From positions 330,282,495 through 330,346,494 of the forward strand of contig NC_133327.1 in the NCBI RefSeq assembly GCF_042186555.1: a stretch of DNA of 64,000 nt. The letters run 5' to 3'. The stretch is from Aquarana catesbeiana (taxonomy: Eukaryota > Chordata > Amphibia > Anura > Ranidae). Positions within the stretch are counted from its first letter, which is position 1. Every line of letters starts with the position of its first letter. Position numbers and translations under genes: made by a program. This document shows positions 58,601 to 60,814 of this stretch, one piece after another. The notes below the pieces were generated by a model. The model saw nothing but the letters and a program-made list of their open reading frames with translations, was not told the DNA's origin and searched no databases.

Positions 58601-58938
58601 GTGCACACTTATGCAACCACATTATTTTATTTCTTTATTTTTACTCCCCCCCCAAACACCCCCCCCCCCAAAAAAAAAAAAGATTTCATTTTTTTTAATT
58701 AGGTTGTACAGTTTATAGGTATCAATAAAGGTGGAAAAAGTTCTGAAATGATTTTATCCACTGTATTGTTTTAAAAAATGCCATAAGAAAGCAGTGATGT
58801 CATGGTGATAGGAGTTAGCGTACCTTACAGATTAATTAGTATAGTGAACTTTACATTTTGTCGTTTCACAGATTGAACAAAATCATTTATTGGGATTTGC
58901 TGCTGTGGCTGTTGCAGTGCTGTGCTCAGGATTTGCCG
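8987..58938 (+). CDS. SLC35A1: SLC35A1, CMP-sialic acid transporter (exons 1-5 of a gene that continues past the right edge)
   Basis: The spliced coding sequence is 8987-8999, 16211-16388, 42387-42546, 43082-43234 and 58872-58938. The family is a Golgi multi-pass antiporter that brings CMP-sialic acid into the lumen in exchange for CMP, feeding sialyltransferases. The five exons join in frame (phases 1, 0, 0, 0 and 1 after counting; each junction checked) and give 190 codons plus one base. The protein starts MAAREN and carries the family signatures LRYTRT, YFSTTAVC, NNMAFLALSNLDAAVYQ and TYQLKIPCTALCTVLMLNRT, which match vertebrate SLC35A1 almost residue for residue. Roughly six of the ten membrane segments are present. 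Vertebrate SLC35A1 is about 337 residues, so the C-terminal ~45% lies beyond position 64000. No internal stop or frameshift is seen, so the gene looks functional. Confidence 0.96.
9000..9711 (+). other. SLC35A1 intron 1, unassigned part
   Basis: No repeat family, exon or RNA gene is recognised. The sequence is ordinary AT-rich intron beginning with a perfect donor. Confidence 0.6.
9712..10063. mobile_element. TTAA-flanked element, family TTAACCACTT, left-end fragment
   Basis: It starts TTAACCACTTGCCTGCTGGG and runs through CGCACTTTGAATGACAATTG. The same order of motifs occurs at 41034 and 63065 and, inverted, at 14507 downwards. The fragment breaks off at the Tc1 tail at 10064. The element class is inferred from the TTAA ends (piggyBac-like); no transposase is seen. 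Confidence 0.7.
10064..10279. mobile_element. Tc1/mariner 3' terminal fragment
   Basis: The segment ends GGGGTGTACTCACTTTTGTG-AGATACTG and is nearly identical to 1-159. It also keeps about 55 more bases inward, including TTGCCAGCGGTTTAGACATT, which is typical of the DNA between transposase and terminus in these elements. Confidence 0.75.
10337..10402 (+). mobile_element. L2 LINE 3' tail fragment
   Basis: TTGTAAAGAGCTGCACAAAC-TGTTGGCACTATATAAAT followed by an ATAATAATAAT tail is the complement of the tail at 60815-60900. This is the typical 3' end of L2 elements. Confidence 0.7.
10625..10715. mobile_element. Fragment of the CATCTTCCAGGAC repeat family
   Basis: CATCTTCCAGGACAGGTTAC, then GGCTCCGCCCTCTACAGGAA-ACACAAATCAA match the left end of the element at 27825 (CATCTTCCAGGACGGCACAC, then CTCCTCCCTACAGGAAACAC-AATCAA) with substitutions. 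A weaker relative occurs at 59525-59600. Confidence 0.6.
10721..11310 (-). mobile_element. CR1-type LINE, 3' part
   Basis: The minus-strand frame 11122-10856 encodes the conserved C-terminal segment of the CR1 polyprotein: LFSLEKRRLRGD, then FKYRTDD, FNKTCGHS, KRFNLKLRRGFFTVRAARMW and NSLPQAVV. The element continues at 14508 after an inserted block. The 3' end at about 10721 carries the GTTACATAGTAGGTGAGGCT motif common in frog CR1 tails. Confidence 0.85.
11311..14507. mobile_element. Nested TTAA-flanked elements inside the CR1 LINE
   Basis: The block begins TTAACCACTTACCAACCGGC and ends CAAGTGGTTAA, a perfect 10-base terminal inverted match around TTAA. The CR1 sequence resumes immediately on both sides. 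A second start, TTAACCACTTCCCGCCCGCC, lies at 12667. The segments after GTATGTGGCCA at 12503 and 13747 are related to each other (CTCACACATGG, then TATCGCCGTACTC or TATCACCATACTC). The simplest reading is one element (from 11311, with a satellite) whose right part has been replaced or followed by a second (12667-14507). No transposase frame is visible. Confidence 0.75.
11733..12475. repeat. C-rich satellite with three sub-blocks
   Basis: The array changes unit along its length. About 11733-12030 carries CTCTGCAATACCCCCACAATA variants mixed with CTGTGCAATA. About 12031-12265 is a regular 21-base unit CTCTGCCATGCCCCCGCCATA. About 12266-12475 is a 10-base unit GCCATACCCC or GCCATACTCC. Each block is derivable from the previous one by A-to-C change and shortening. 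Six overlapping long frames here are repeat artefacts. Confidence 0.95.
14508..15310 (-). mobile_element. CR1-type LINE, reverse transcriptase part (continuation)
   Basis: The minus-strand frame 14943-14425 carries GSGVPQGSVLGPILFNLLIN, then SVFADNTKLSR, then FNVEKCKIMHLG and KDLGVLVDDRLS, which are reverse transcriptase motifs of the CR1 clade. The catalytic FADD is FADN here, so the enzyme is dead even apart from frameshifts. The copy is 5'-truncated near 15310; the endonuclease is missing. Confidence 0.88.
15311..16210 (+). other. SLC35A1 intron 1, right part
   Basis: No element is recognised. A T-rich run with interspersed A at 15789-15810 and the normal pyrimidine tract before exon 2 are the only features. 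Confidence 0.5.
16211..16388 (+). CDS. SLC35A1: SLC35A1 exon 2 (TM1-TM2)
   Basis: A pyrimidine-rich acceptor ending CACAG precedes the exon, and the donor GTAAGT follows at 16389. The exon encodes NVSLLFKLYCLLVMTLVAAA, a hydrophobic first membrane segment, then LRYTRT and the second segment beginning YFSTTAVCVTEVIKL. Its length of 178 bases takes phase 1 in and leaves two bases (AA) out, which the next exon completes as Lys. Confidence 0.96.
16831..17251. mobile_element. TTAA-flanked MITE (TTAAAGCGGTAGTAAAC ends)
   Basis: The left end TTAAAGCGGTAGTAAACCAC is complementary to CTTTACTACCACTTTAA at the right. A related internal stretch (TTCACTGTACCTACAGGTAAGCC) recurs inverted near 26965-27010. 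The class is inferred to be non-autonomous, piggyBac-like. Confidence 0.7.
17500..17957. mobile_element. Foldback element with ~140-base inverted arms
   Basis: The left arm 17500-17642 reads CCTTGTGCATTATCGTTTGA, then AAAGGGAACCGCAATATAAA, then GTCTGGTATCAACAGTCTCC. The right arm 17804-17957 is its complement with few mismatches. The 160-base centre contains its own short inverted repeats. No coding frame of note. Confidence 0.8.
18239..18484. mobile_element. Truncated MITE related to 7019-7411
   Basis: It begins CCTTAGGCCCCTTTCACA and shares CCGATCCG and GTGGACACGGACCTGT-type motifs with the copy at 7019. The right end is missing. Confidence 0.55.
18594..19050. repeat. Composite inverted-repeat element rich in GATCGTC motifs
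   Basis: AGTGCATCTCGTCAGATAAT near the left is complementary, with mismatches, to ATTATCCGACGATCTGCACT near the right. GCCAGCTGATATCTTGATCAGCTGG and GCCAGCTGATCGGGAGATCA are internal hairpins. It also carries GCGCATGCGCAGATCGTCGG. Family unknown. Confidence 0.55.
19185..19981 (-). repeat. ERV 3' LTR
   Basis: This is the second copy of the 797-base LTR. Substitutions relative to the first include C/T at the CTCCTCGGCTGG stretch and several A/G changes; no indel was seen between the copies. Confidence 0.93.
20037..20290. repeat. Short tandem repeat between env-like region and 3' LTR
   Basis: Four diverged copies, 53-67 bases apart, share GGAACAGTCCATAACNGTCT, then AACGTNNTGTGTT, then CCAACANGTGCT. 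Confidence 0.75.
20595..22000 (-). pseudogene. ERV env-like region, broken
   Basis: Four partial minus-strand frames (21960-21718, 21622-21287, 21425-21066, 21035-20595) lie in three registers with stops or shifts between them. They are Cys-containing, have several Asn-X-Ser/Thr sites, and sit where env belongs. The last frame has a strongly hydrophobic ~22-residue segment (bases ~20820-20885) that fits the membrane anchor of a transmembrane subunit. It is followed by a basic juxtamembrane stretch and a tail with a CCHC motif at 20631-20672. No furin-type cleavage site was identified. The copy cannot make an intact Env as it stands. Confidence 0.6.
22001..24138 (-). other. ERV interior with no recognised pol
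   Basis: Between gag and env only short frames exist and none resembles protease, reverse transcriptase, RNase H or integrase. Two purine-rich tracts on the minus strand, CACCTGAAAGGGGGG, correspond to plus 23215-23229 and 23419-23433 and sit about 200 bases apart. Confidence 0.65.
24139..25284 (-). CDS. ERV gag-like protein, intact 381-codon frame
   Basis: The frame opens with an ATG about 850 bases inside the 5' LTR, where a gag start is expected. The first ~200 residues are Lys/Glu/Gln-rich with heptad-like hydrophobics, predicted to form coiled coils. A Ser/Asp-rich acidic stretch (about 228-248) follows. A canonical nucleic-acid-binding zinc knuckle C-X2-C-X4-H-X4-C lies at residues 281-294 (CFLCKRGGHIAKYC), followed by a basic tail. 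Retroviral Gag proteins assemble virus particles and package RNA. No protease or pol frame follows. The retroviral genus is unassigned; the coiled-coil Gag with a single knuckle is reminiscent of epsilon-like or other divergent amphibian and fish retroviruses. Confidence 0.8.
   Translation of the reverse strand: MEAIEGFVNKYGCVRFESIKENALTHQYNDLLKQCSTYNDAIEYKKSSKKGKKERIANAICMLVKMKDIAEQKELEWYSERKQLFEQVQSVTENILAMVAKADAHVADHIQQLVTEKCVLEQRLDELEKTCMLKEQCIASLNQKEAESLCVITLLREELQGAQATIMELSSKHAKAECAMVELPSAHAQCSAKIEVKHAEKTDALIAASDVAMTEINGGDVTKSAITVLESDSGVETSDDSSDDESIKSAYSKHSNNVQQCEFPLPYAQRRAYTERPALKCFLCKRGGHIAKYCWAANNGIKRRSQYPKTTPRHYEVYSARWGSNPKHGGRSNQTHFPLKTQMWRLQTENRQYGEQLRKVKMEVAALLFKCSTGGNNVSST
26110..26127 (-). 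other. Candidate ERV primer-binding site
   Basis: Two bases after the LTR end on the minus strand comes TGGCACCCAGAGAGCGTG. Placement and the leading TGG are as expected for a site pairing with the 3' CCA end of a tRNA. The tRNA was not identified. Confidence 0.55.
26130..26926 (-). repeat. ERV 5' LTR
   Basis: In element orientation this is the upstream LTR. It carries a polyadenylation signal AATAAA on the minus strand, seen in plus as TTTATTTCCC near 26258-26267. A 75-codon frame is also present in the other LTR. Confidence 0.93.
26960..27120. repeat. MITE remnant
   Basis: GAGGCTTACCTTTTTAGGTA and the following sequence is a diverged inverted copy of the interior of the MITE at 16831-17251. 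Confidence 0.5.
27122..27482. mobile_element. MITE with TTAGGCCCTGTTCACACC ends
   Basis: The left end TTAGGCCCTGTTCACACCTGG is complementary to TAGGTGTGAATGGGGAGTTA-GGCC at the right. The interior is palindromic around GCGATTGTAGC-type repeats (GGTGCAATTCTCATGACAAA against TTTGTCAG). Confidence 0.65.
27483..27824. other. Intron sequence with ATGCGCATTTATGCATGC-type repeats
   Basis: Short dispersed copies of GTTTATGAGCATATG and TTTATGATCATAC occur here, and a T21 run at 27729. No element boundary is identified. Confidence 0.45.
28052..28154 (+). pseudogene. 5S rRNA-like sequence (5S pseudogene or 5S-derived SINE head)
   Basis: GCCTACAGCCACATCACCCT-GAAAGTG matches the first ~27 bases of vertebrate 5S rRNA. 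After a ~17-base insertion (AAAGAGGGCGCCGCC) the match resumes: CCCGATCTCGTATGATCTCA, then GAGGCTAAGCAGGGTCGGGC, then CTGGTTAGTACCTGATGGG. The A-box and most of the C-box of the internal promoter are kept. The normal 3' third (after GATGGGAGACC) is absent. The interruption rules out a functional 5S gene; it could be a 5S-derived SINE or a retro-pseudogene. Confidence 0.85.
29173..29195. repeat. Homopolymer G23
   Basis: An uninterrupted run of 23 G on the + strand can form G-quadruplexes and is likely length-variable. Confidence 0.95.
29810..31870. repeat. Highly diverged ~60-70-bp tandem repeat
   Basis: Many degenerate copies of GCTGCACATCAGAAATACAC, then ATTGAAGNTTGTCTGTCC, then TTTCTGT and ATTTACTGCCTTATTGG follow one another, interrupted by short unrelated stretches and by the MITE at 31450. 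Open frames on the + strand across it reflect the repeat. Confidence 0.7.
31450..31706. mobile_element. MITE with GGTTCACACTG ends
   Basis: AGGGTCGGTTCACACTGAGG on the left is complementary to CCCAGTGTGAACC on the right. The interior has nested complements (GACTTGC against GCAAGT; GTCAGG against CCTGAC). The termini resemble those of the large palindrome at 56071-58413. Confidence 0.7.
32901..33211. mobile_element. Short element with ~55-base terminal inverted repeats
   Basis: The left end AATTGACAGTTACTTACCGG-TAACTGTTTTTCTAGGATATC is complementary to the right end ending CCGGTAAGTAACTGTCAATT. Its right half (CAGCTGTCGATTGATTGTGT, then AGGGAGGAGCCTCTCATCTC) is the complement of the left end of the 27825-32904 element, so both belong to one family. 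Confidence 0.8.
33489..33992. mobile_element. Two adjacent palindromic MITEs of one family
   Basis: Copy 1 (33489-33747) and copy 2 (33748-33992) both start with TGGGGGTTATT and have the arm AAATCCACTTTGCACTGCAA or its relative. Each folds into a hairpin with arms containing AAGTGCACTT and TAGATCTGAGGGG. They sit head to tail with no gap. Confidence 0.75.
33997..36384 (+). other. SLC35A1 intron 2, mostly unassigned
   Basis: No coding or RNA gene is recognised. Three hairpins occur: 35738-35847 (GGCTTCAGCTCAGATCCCAG with its complement), 35792-35823 (ACATTGGGCTTA ... TAGCCCAATGT), and 35931-36088 (GTACAAAGCAATGACAGGCT with its complement). These are likely remnants of one or two palindromic MITEs. 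Confidence 0.55.
36385..36654. mobile_element. Palindromic MITE fragment
   Basis: CCCATTGGGGAGATTTCCC and TCACTTCCTGTCCCATAG are complementary in reverse to TACAGGAAGTGAGAGGAAAT and CCCCAATGGAAGATTTCC. It ends at the TTAA that begins the next element. Confidence 0.6.
37075..40830 (-). mobile_element. Penelope-like retroelement, 5'-truncated
   Basis: The minus-strand frame 40748-40419 encodes a Penelope reverse transcriptase C-terminal part: RYIDDVLLIWEG, then NLKFTMTYD, then MTFLDVQL, then FRKSTAGNTVLHADSFHP. Frame 40055-39675 encodes a GIY-YIG endonuclease: GVVYLMSC, then CGAYYVGKTK, then KHIYHM. A middle frame 40372-39965 links them in another register, so at least two frameshifts exist. 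The N-terminal half of the reverse transcriptase is missing. The long 3' tail to 37075 includes CGCGTTTCAACCCAAATACT and CTTCTTCAGAGG, a motif common at frog Penelope ends. Confidence 0.88.
38503..38597. repeat. (TA)47 microsatellite
   Basis: A pure TA tract of about 95 bases lies in the Penelope 3' region. IYIYIY frames on both strands are artefacts. Confidence 0.97.
41034..42057. mobile_element. Complete TTAA-flanked element, family TTAACCACTT
   Basis: The left end TTAACCGGTTCAATACAGGG and the right end CCAGTATTTGAAGTGGTTAA are inverted, imperfect matches. The interior shares AGAGCTTTCTTTTGGTGGTA with 63205 and, inverted, with 14350. Its left TTAA is the terminal TTAA of the preceding MITE. 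It contains an inner hairpin (ACCGATCAGTGTTCC against GGAACACAGATCGGT). Confidence 0.8.
42058..42386 (+). other. SLC35A1 intron 2 end
   Basis: AT-rich intron with no element recognised. Confidence 0.6.
42387..42546 (+). CDS. SLC35A1: SLC35A1 exon 3
   Basis: The acceptor TTTTCATAG precedes and the donor GTAAGT follows at 42547. After completing Lys, the exon reads ETGSVSRLINSLKENVLESP and then PSLVYALQNNMAFLALSNLD, ending AAVYQ in phase 0. This last part is the most conserved segment of the family and covers the third membrane helix. The loop between TM2 and TM3 is more diverged, as expected for this family. Confidence 0.97.
42608..43022. mobile_element. MITE in SLC35A1 intron 3 (TTAAAGGATAAGTTCACC ends)
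   Basis: TTAAAGGATAAGTTCACC at the left is complementary to GGTGAACTTGTCCTTTA at the right. The centre holds AGACAGATACAC/GTGTATCTGTCT and CTACCAGAGCG/CAATGGTAG hairpins. It makes up most of the 535-base intron and ends 60 bases before exon 4. Confidence 0.8.
43082..43234 (+). CDS. SLC35A1: SLC35A1 exon 4 (TM4-TM5), apparent GC donor
   Basis: The acceptor CATTTTAG precedes the exon, which encodes VTYQLKIPCTALCTVLMLNR, then LSKLQWLSVFILCGGVTLVQ and YGPAETTKVQ. The best donor is CAG followed by GCAAGT at 43235, a GC donor with an otherwise perfect consensus. Using it gives K-V-Q joined to I-E-Q-N, the same spacing as K-V-V-V-E-Q-N in mammals. A GT (GTTCAG) at 43229 would drop two residues in frame and is a weaker match. 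Confidence 0.95.
43235..44230 (+). other. SLC35A1 intron 4, unassigned start
   Basis: It starts with the GC donor. No gene or clear element is recognised. Confidence 0.5.
44231..44551. mobile_element. MITE with AAGTAAAGGCAAAACC ends
   Basis: AGTAAAGGCAAAACCTAGCT and CTAAGCCTACTCCCACCC on the left are complementary to GGGTGGGAGTAGGTTTAGAG and TTGGTTTTGCCTTTACTT on the right. It ends in TTAA at 44548-44551. Confidence 0.75.
44548..45083. mobile_element. MITE related to 42608-43022
   Basis: TTAAATGATAAGTTCACC at the left and TGAACTTATCTTTTC at the right are inverted matches. It shares the internal GCAGATCGCTGGTGCTATGC motif (relative of GCAGATTGCTGGTACCATGC) with the intron 3 copy. Its TTAA overlaps the last TTAA of the preceding MITE. 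Confidence 0.7.
45664..46354. mobile_element. TTAA-flanked palindromic MITE
   Basis: The ends are TTAAAGTGTCTGTTAACCCA and TGGGTTCACAAACACTTTAA. Within it, 45990-46308 is one large hairpin with arms from GAGGCTGGCATACCACACTG to its complement. Near the tip it contains GGCCGGTCACGTGACTCGCG. Confidence 0.8.
46355..47135 (+). other. SLC35A1 intron 4, unassigned
   Basis: No gene, RNA or element is recognised in this stretch. Confidence 0.55.
47136..48686 (+). mobile_element. Tc1/mariner element, near full length, inactive
   Basis: It starts CAGTGTCTTAAAAAAGTATT and ends AAAAAGTATTCATACCCC complement, with TA at both flanks (47134-47135, 48687-48688). The terminal inverted repeats are about 200 bases. 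The transposase is encoded on the + strand from the ATG at 47478: an HTH region (GLGYKK, STVQ-like, LPRHGRPPKLTGQARRTLIR), then the first catalytic Asp in VLWSDET, the second in FQQDNDPK, and the Glu in LNPIENLWQDL. It is broken by an early stop 11 codons after the ATG and by frameshifts near 47940 and 48060. The three catalytic positions are all still present but not in one frame. Confidence 0.92.
48687..49044 (+). other. SLC35A1 intron 4, unassigned
   Basis: No element is recognised. Confidence 0.5.
49045..50551. repeat. Inverted ~87-base repeats flanking a TTAA element; Penelope-like terminal sequence
   Basis: The left arm 49045-49130 (AGATATAGGAATACTTGTGG, then TAAGGTGCATATACAAATAA) and the right arm 50463-50551 are reverse complements with very few differences. 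Just inside the left arm are CCAACATGTTTCGTCCTCAA and CTTCCTTAGGGGA, a motif like that near Penelope 3' ends. No reverse transcriptase is left. Confidence 0.7.
49400..50465. mobile_element. TTAA element related to 12667-14507
   Basis: CAAATCACACATGTGAGGTA, then TTTAAAGCGTCGCCTATGG, then TCACATTATACAAAAAAATT match 13230-13460 closely. The right end CATGAAAGGGTTAA supports a TTAA terminus; the left end is not recognisable. Confidence 0.65.
50552..51134 (+). other. SLC35A1 intron 4, unassigned
   Basis: No gene is recognised. An AT-rich run occurs at 50955-50985. Confidence 0.5.
51421..55154 (-). mobile_element. DIRS-like element inserted in the Tc1 copy
   Basis: The left end TCAGTATGCCTAAGAGAGGG-CAAAAA matches the left end of the DIRS copy at 346. 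The minus-strand frame 52190-51858 retains a recombinase core (SSNTIKYLAGDQHF) corresponding to HNTVKTYLAGIQHF in the first copy; other frames are scrambled. 53200-54450 is a degenerate tandem repeat. The right boundary is approximate, set where Tc1 sequence (CTTCAACTTTGTTGAAGCAC) resumes. Confidence 0.6.
53210..54460. repeat. Degenerate short tandem repeat (GCTACGACAGGAAAATGCTA)
   Basis: Roughly 40 loose copies of a unit built from GCTACGACAGGAAAAT and GCTACGAATGAAA follow each other with variable spacing. The left part is more regular; the right part drifts into CTGCGACTCATGACAGCACC. Confidence 0.85.
55602..55660. repeat. TA microsatellite inside Tc1 transposase
   Basis: An ATATATATAT tract interrupts the transposase coding region and adds an IYIYIY tail to its frame. 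Confidence 0.9.
56071..58413. mobile_element. 2.3 kb foldback element with ~930-base near-perfect arms
   Basis: The ends are GGCTGGGTTCACACTGGTCC and CACCAGTGTGAACCCAGCC. The flanks are TGA at 56068-56070 and TGA at 58414-58416, a 3-base target duplication. From about 56332 to 58270 the sequence is one palindrome centred near 57298; the outer 150-260 bases on each side have diverged from each other. The arms carry a GC-rich region, then a repeat of GGGCTCCTCCGCTATAGCAA, then a core with GACCACGCCCCCTTATGCCG. Mirror-image open frames (for example 57336-57734) are present in both arms; none resembles a known protein. The 3-base duplication would suit a PIF/Harbinger-type mobiliser, an inference only. 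Confidence 0.9.
58872..58938 (+). CDS. SLC35A1: SLC35A1 exon 5 (start of TM6)
   Basis: The acceptor GTTTCACAG precedes. The exon reads IEQNHLLGFAAVAVAVLCSG then FA plus one base, matching VEQNPLLGFGAIAIAVLCSG-FA of mammals. The donor is G|GTATATG at 58939. It lies only 108 bases past the right end of the large Tc1 element. It is the last exon visible; the segment that normally starts VYFEK is not found before the window ends. Confidence 0.93.
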
Positions 58939-59216
58939 GTATATGTAATTTGCAGTTTTATCTCTTGTAACTGTAAAAACTTTGTGTTGATTCCAGGGTA
59001 TGGTATAATTTTGTTTCCTACATGCAACAAATTTATATTTAGTATTAATATTTATCTGTCTGTCCTCTGTACCAGGGAAAAAGTTTGAGGGGAATGTTGC
59101 CCGTTTATCATCATATGAACATTTTTGCTGAACATTAAGGCTGGTGTGCAATGTGATCTGGCTGAGTTTAGCCCAGTGATGATGCGCCGAGTTTAGTGGA
59201 TCACACGGTTTCCTTT

Positions 59217-59480
59217 TTCTTTTTTTTTTTTTAATACAAACTTTATTGAGATGTCACACAAAAGCTCATACAGTTTAATCGCAAGCTACGCAGTGCAAGG
59301 CAGTGGATTGCCTCATGCTGTGCTGGAAAAAAAAAGGCACGGGCACATAGGAGACGAGGCATTTTGCCTTGTCCGTGCGGTGGAACTGTGCTGGAATAGC
59401 CACCCAATGCAGTCCCACCTCTTCTGGCGTGAACCAAATTAGTTTACTTATTTTAACAAAAGCATACACTGCATAATTGT
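59217..59480 (-). pseudogene. Retrocopy-like 3' end with poly(A) signal
   Basis: On the minus strand the sequence ends ATCTCAATAAAGTTTGTATT followed by a run of about 13 A. This is the layout of a reverse-transcribed polyadenylated RNA. The source could be a host mRNA or a LINE 3' end; no protein match is recognised. Confidence 0.45.
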
Positions 59481-60214
59481 TATAGTATTTCTGTATCACA
59501 TGCCACATTTACGTTTTCCCAAATTATCCTCCAGGACAGTTCATTGGAGAAATAGCTCCACTCACCTATAAGAAACTCAAGATCAGGGTCCCAACATCCA
59601 TCACATTCTGTTCTTGTGTTTCTTGGCTCCTGCAAACACTCCATGCACCAGCTCCTGGTTTGATTAATTTTTTTCTCCAGCGGATCAGCTGCAGAGGTCA
59701 GGCAGCTGAAGACTAGGATTGCAAGCCACATGGATATAGCAATCCTAAGACCGTCAGGATGGAGGAAAGGAGGTCACAACCTATACCTTTGTTCTCCTGT
59801 GACCTTTTCCTGACTCTGTCTACCTGCTTGTTGGTAGTATCTGCCTCTTGTGCACATTGTCTTCTCAGGGCTTATGGACCTCTGTCCCATCCAGCTCTCC
59901 TAGCTCCCATACTGGGGGAGCTTGTGTGGTAGGTGGGTTTTGACTTGCATATAGGTACCTGAATGTAACGGAACATCCCACTTTCCTCTTGAGTGCTTCC
60001 ATCAGTATATCGCTTCCTAAGTCCTGGATTTTCCGATATCGTAAGAACCAGGCGAGACTAGCTCAGTTACACAGCTTGAACATGGAATGATTTATTGGAC
60101 AAGAAGTATGTCAGTCCCTCACATGCAGAATAACCCCAAATATTTACCCAAAACCTAACACAGTGGTTTAGCTAACGAGGTAGGGCTGACTCATGGCTAA
60201 TCCCATCACATCAC
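59481..60214 (+). other. SLC35A1 intron 5, unassigned
   Basis: 59519-59620 weakly resembles the CATCTTCCAGGAC family (TTATCCTCCAGGACAGTTCA). Otherwise nothing is recognised. Confidence 0.45.
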
Positions 60215-60706
60215 TTAAAGAGGGAGTCCACCTAAATCCACCTAAATAAAAAAAAATATTAAAAGCCAGCAGCTACAAATACTGCAGCTGCTGACTTTTA
60301 ATAAATGGCAACTTACCTGTCCCAGGGTCCAGCGATGTCGGCAGCCGACGCCGATAACCCGCTCGATTCTCGGCAGCTGCCGCCGCCATCCTAGGTGAGG
60401 GAATCAGGAAGTGAAGCGTTGCGGCTTCACTTCCCGGTTCCATACTGCACATTCGCGAGTCGCGCTGCAAATCATAACTGGTCCCCGCTATCTCCTGGGA
60501 CCTGTGTGTTTCCCAGGAGACAGCGCGGAGGAACAGGAAGAGGCATAGACTCCCGTGGGAGTCTATGCCGGAAGTGGATGCAAATACCTGTCTTAGACAG
60601 GTATCTGCACCCCCCTCCCCCCTGAAAGGTGCCAAATGTGACACCGGAAGAGGGGGGAGGGTTCCGAAAAGCGGAAGTTCCATTTTTGTGTGGAACTCCG
60701 CTTTAA
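60215..60706. mobile_element. TTAA-flanked MITE (TTAAAGCGGAGTTCCAC-type ends)
   Basis: The right end GTGTGGAACTCCGCTTTAA and the left end TTAAAGAGGGAGTCCACC are inverted, imperfect matches. Internal hairpins include AGCAGCTACAAATACTGCAG and ATACCTGTCTTAGACAGGTAT. Confidence 0.75.
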
Positions 60707-60814
60707 CCACCTGGATGACTCTGATGCCACATATCAGACCAACCTTGCCGACTTCAAGCTAATTGCAGACAATACACATTATCATAAGCGCAAACCTTCA
60801 AACAATAGCAGACG

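Larger units (their letters stand above)
51135..58763 (-). mobile_element. Tc1/mariner element (~7.6 kb with nested insertions)
   Basis: The ends are CAGTGGATATAAAAAGTCTA at 51135 and ATTTTATCCACTG ending at 58763, each with a flanking TA (51133-51134, 58764-58765). Both ends share ATTTCAGAACTTTTTCCACC as inverted repeats of about 200 bases. The minus-strand transposase pieces are 55842-55609 (HTH linker to VLWSDELF) and 55483-55265 (FQHDSDPKH, then QSPDLNPI). The catalytic Glu region is destroyed by a one-base shift. A DIRS-like block and a 2.3 kb palindrome are inserted in it. Confidence 0.88.
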
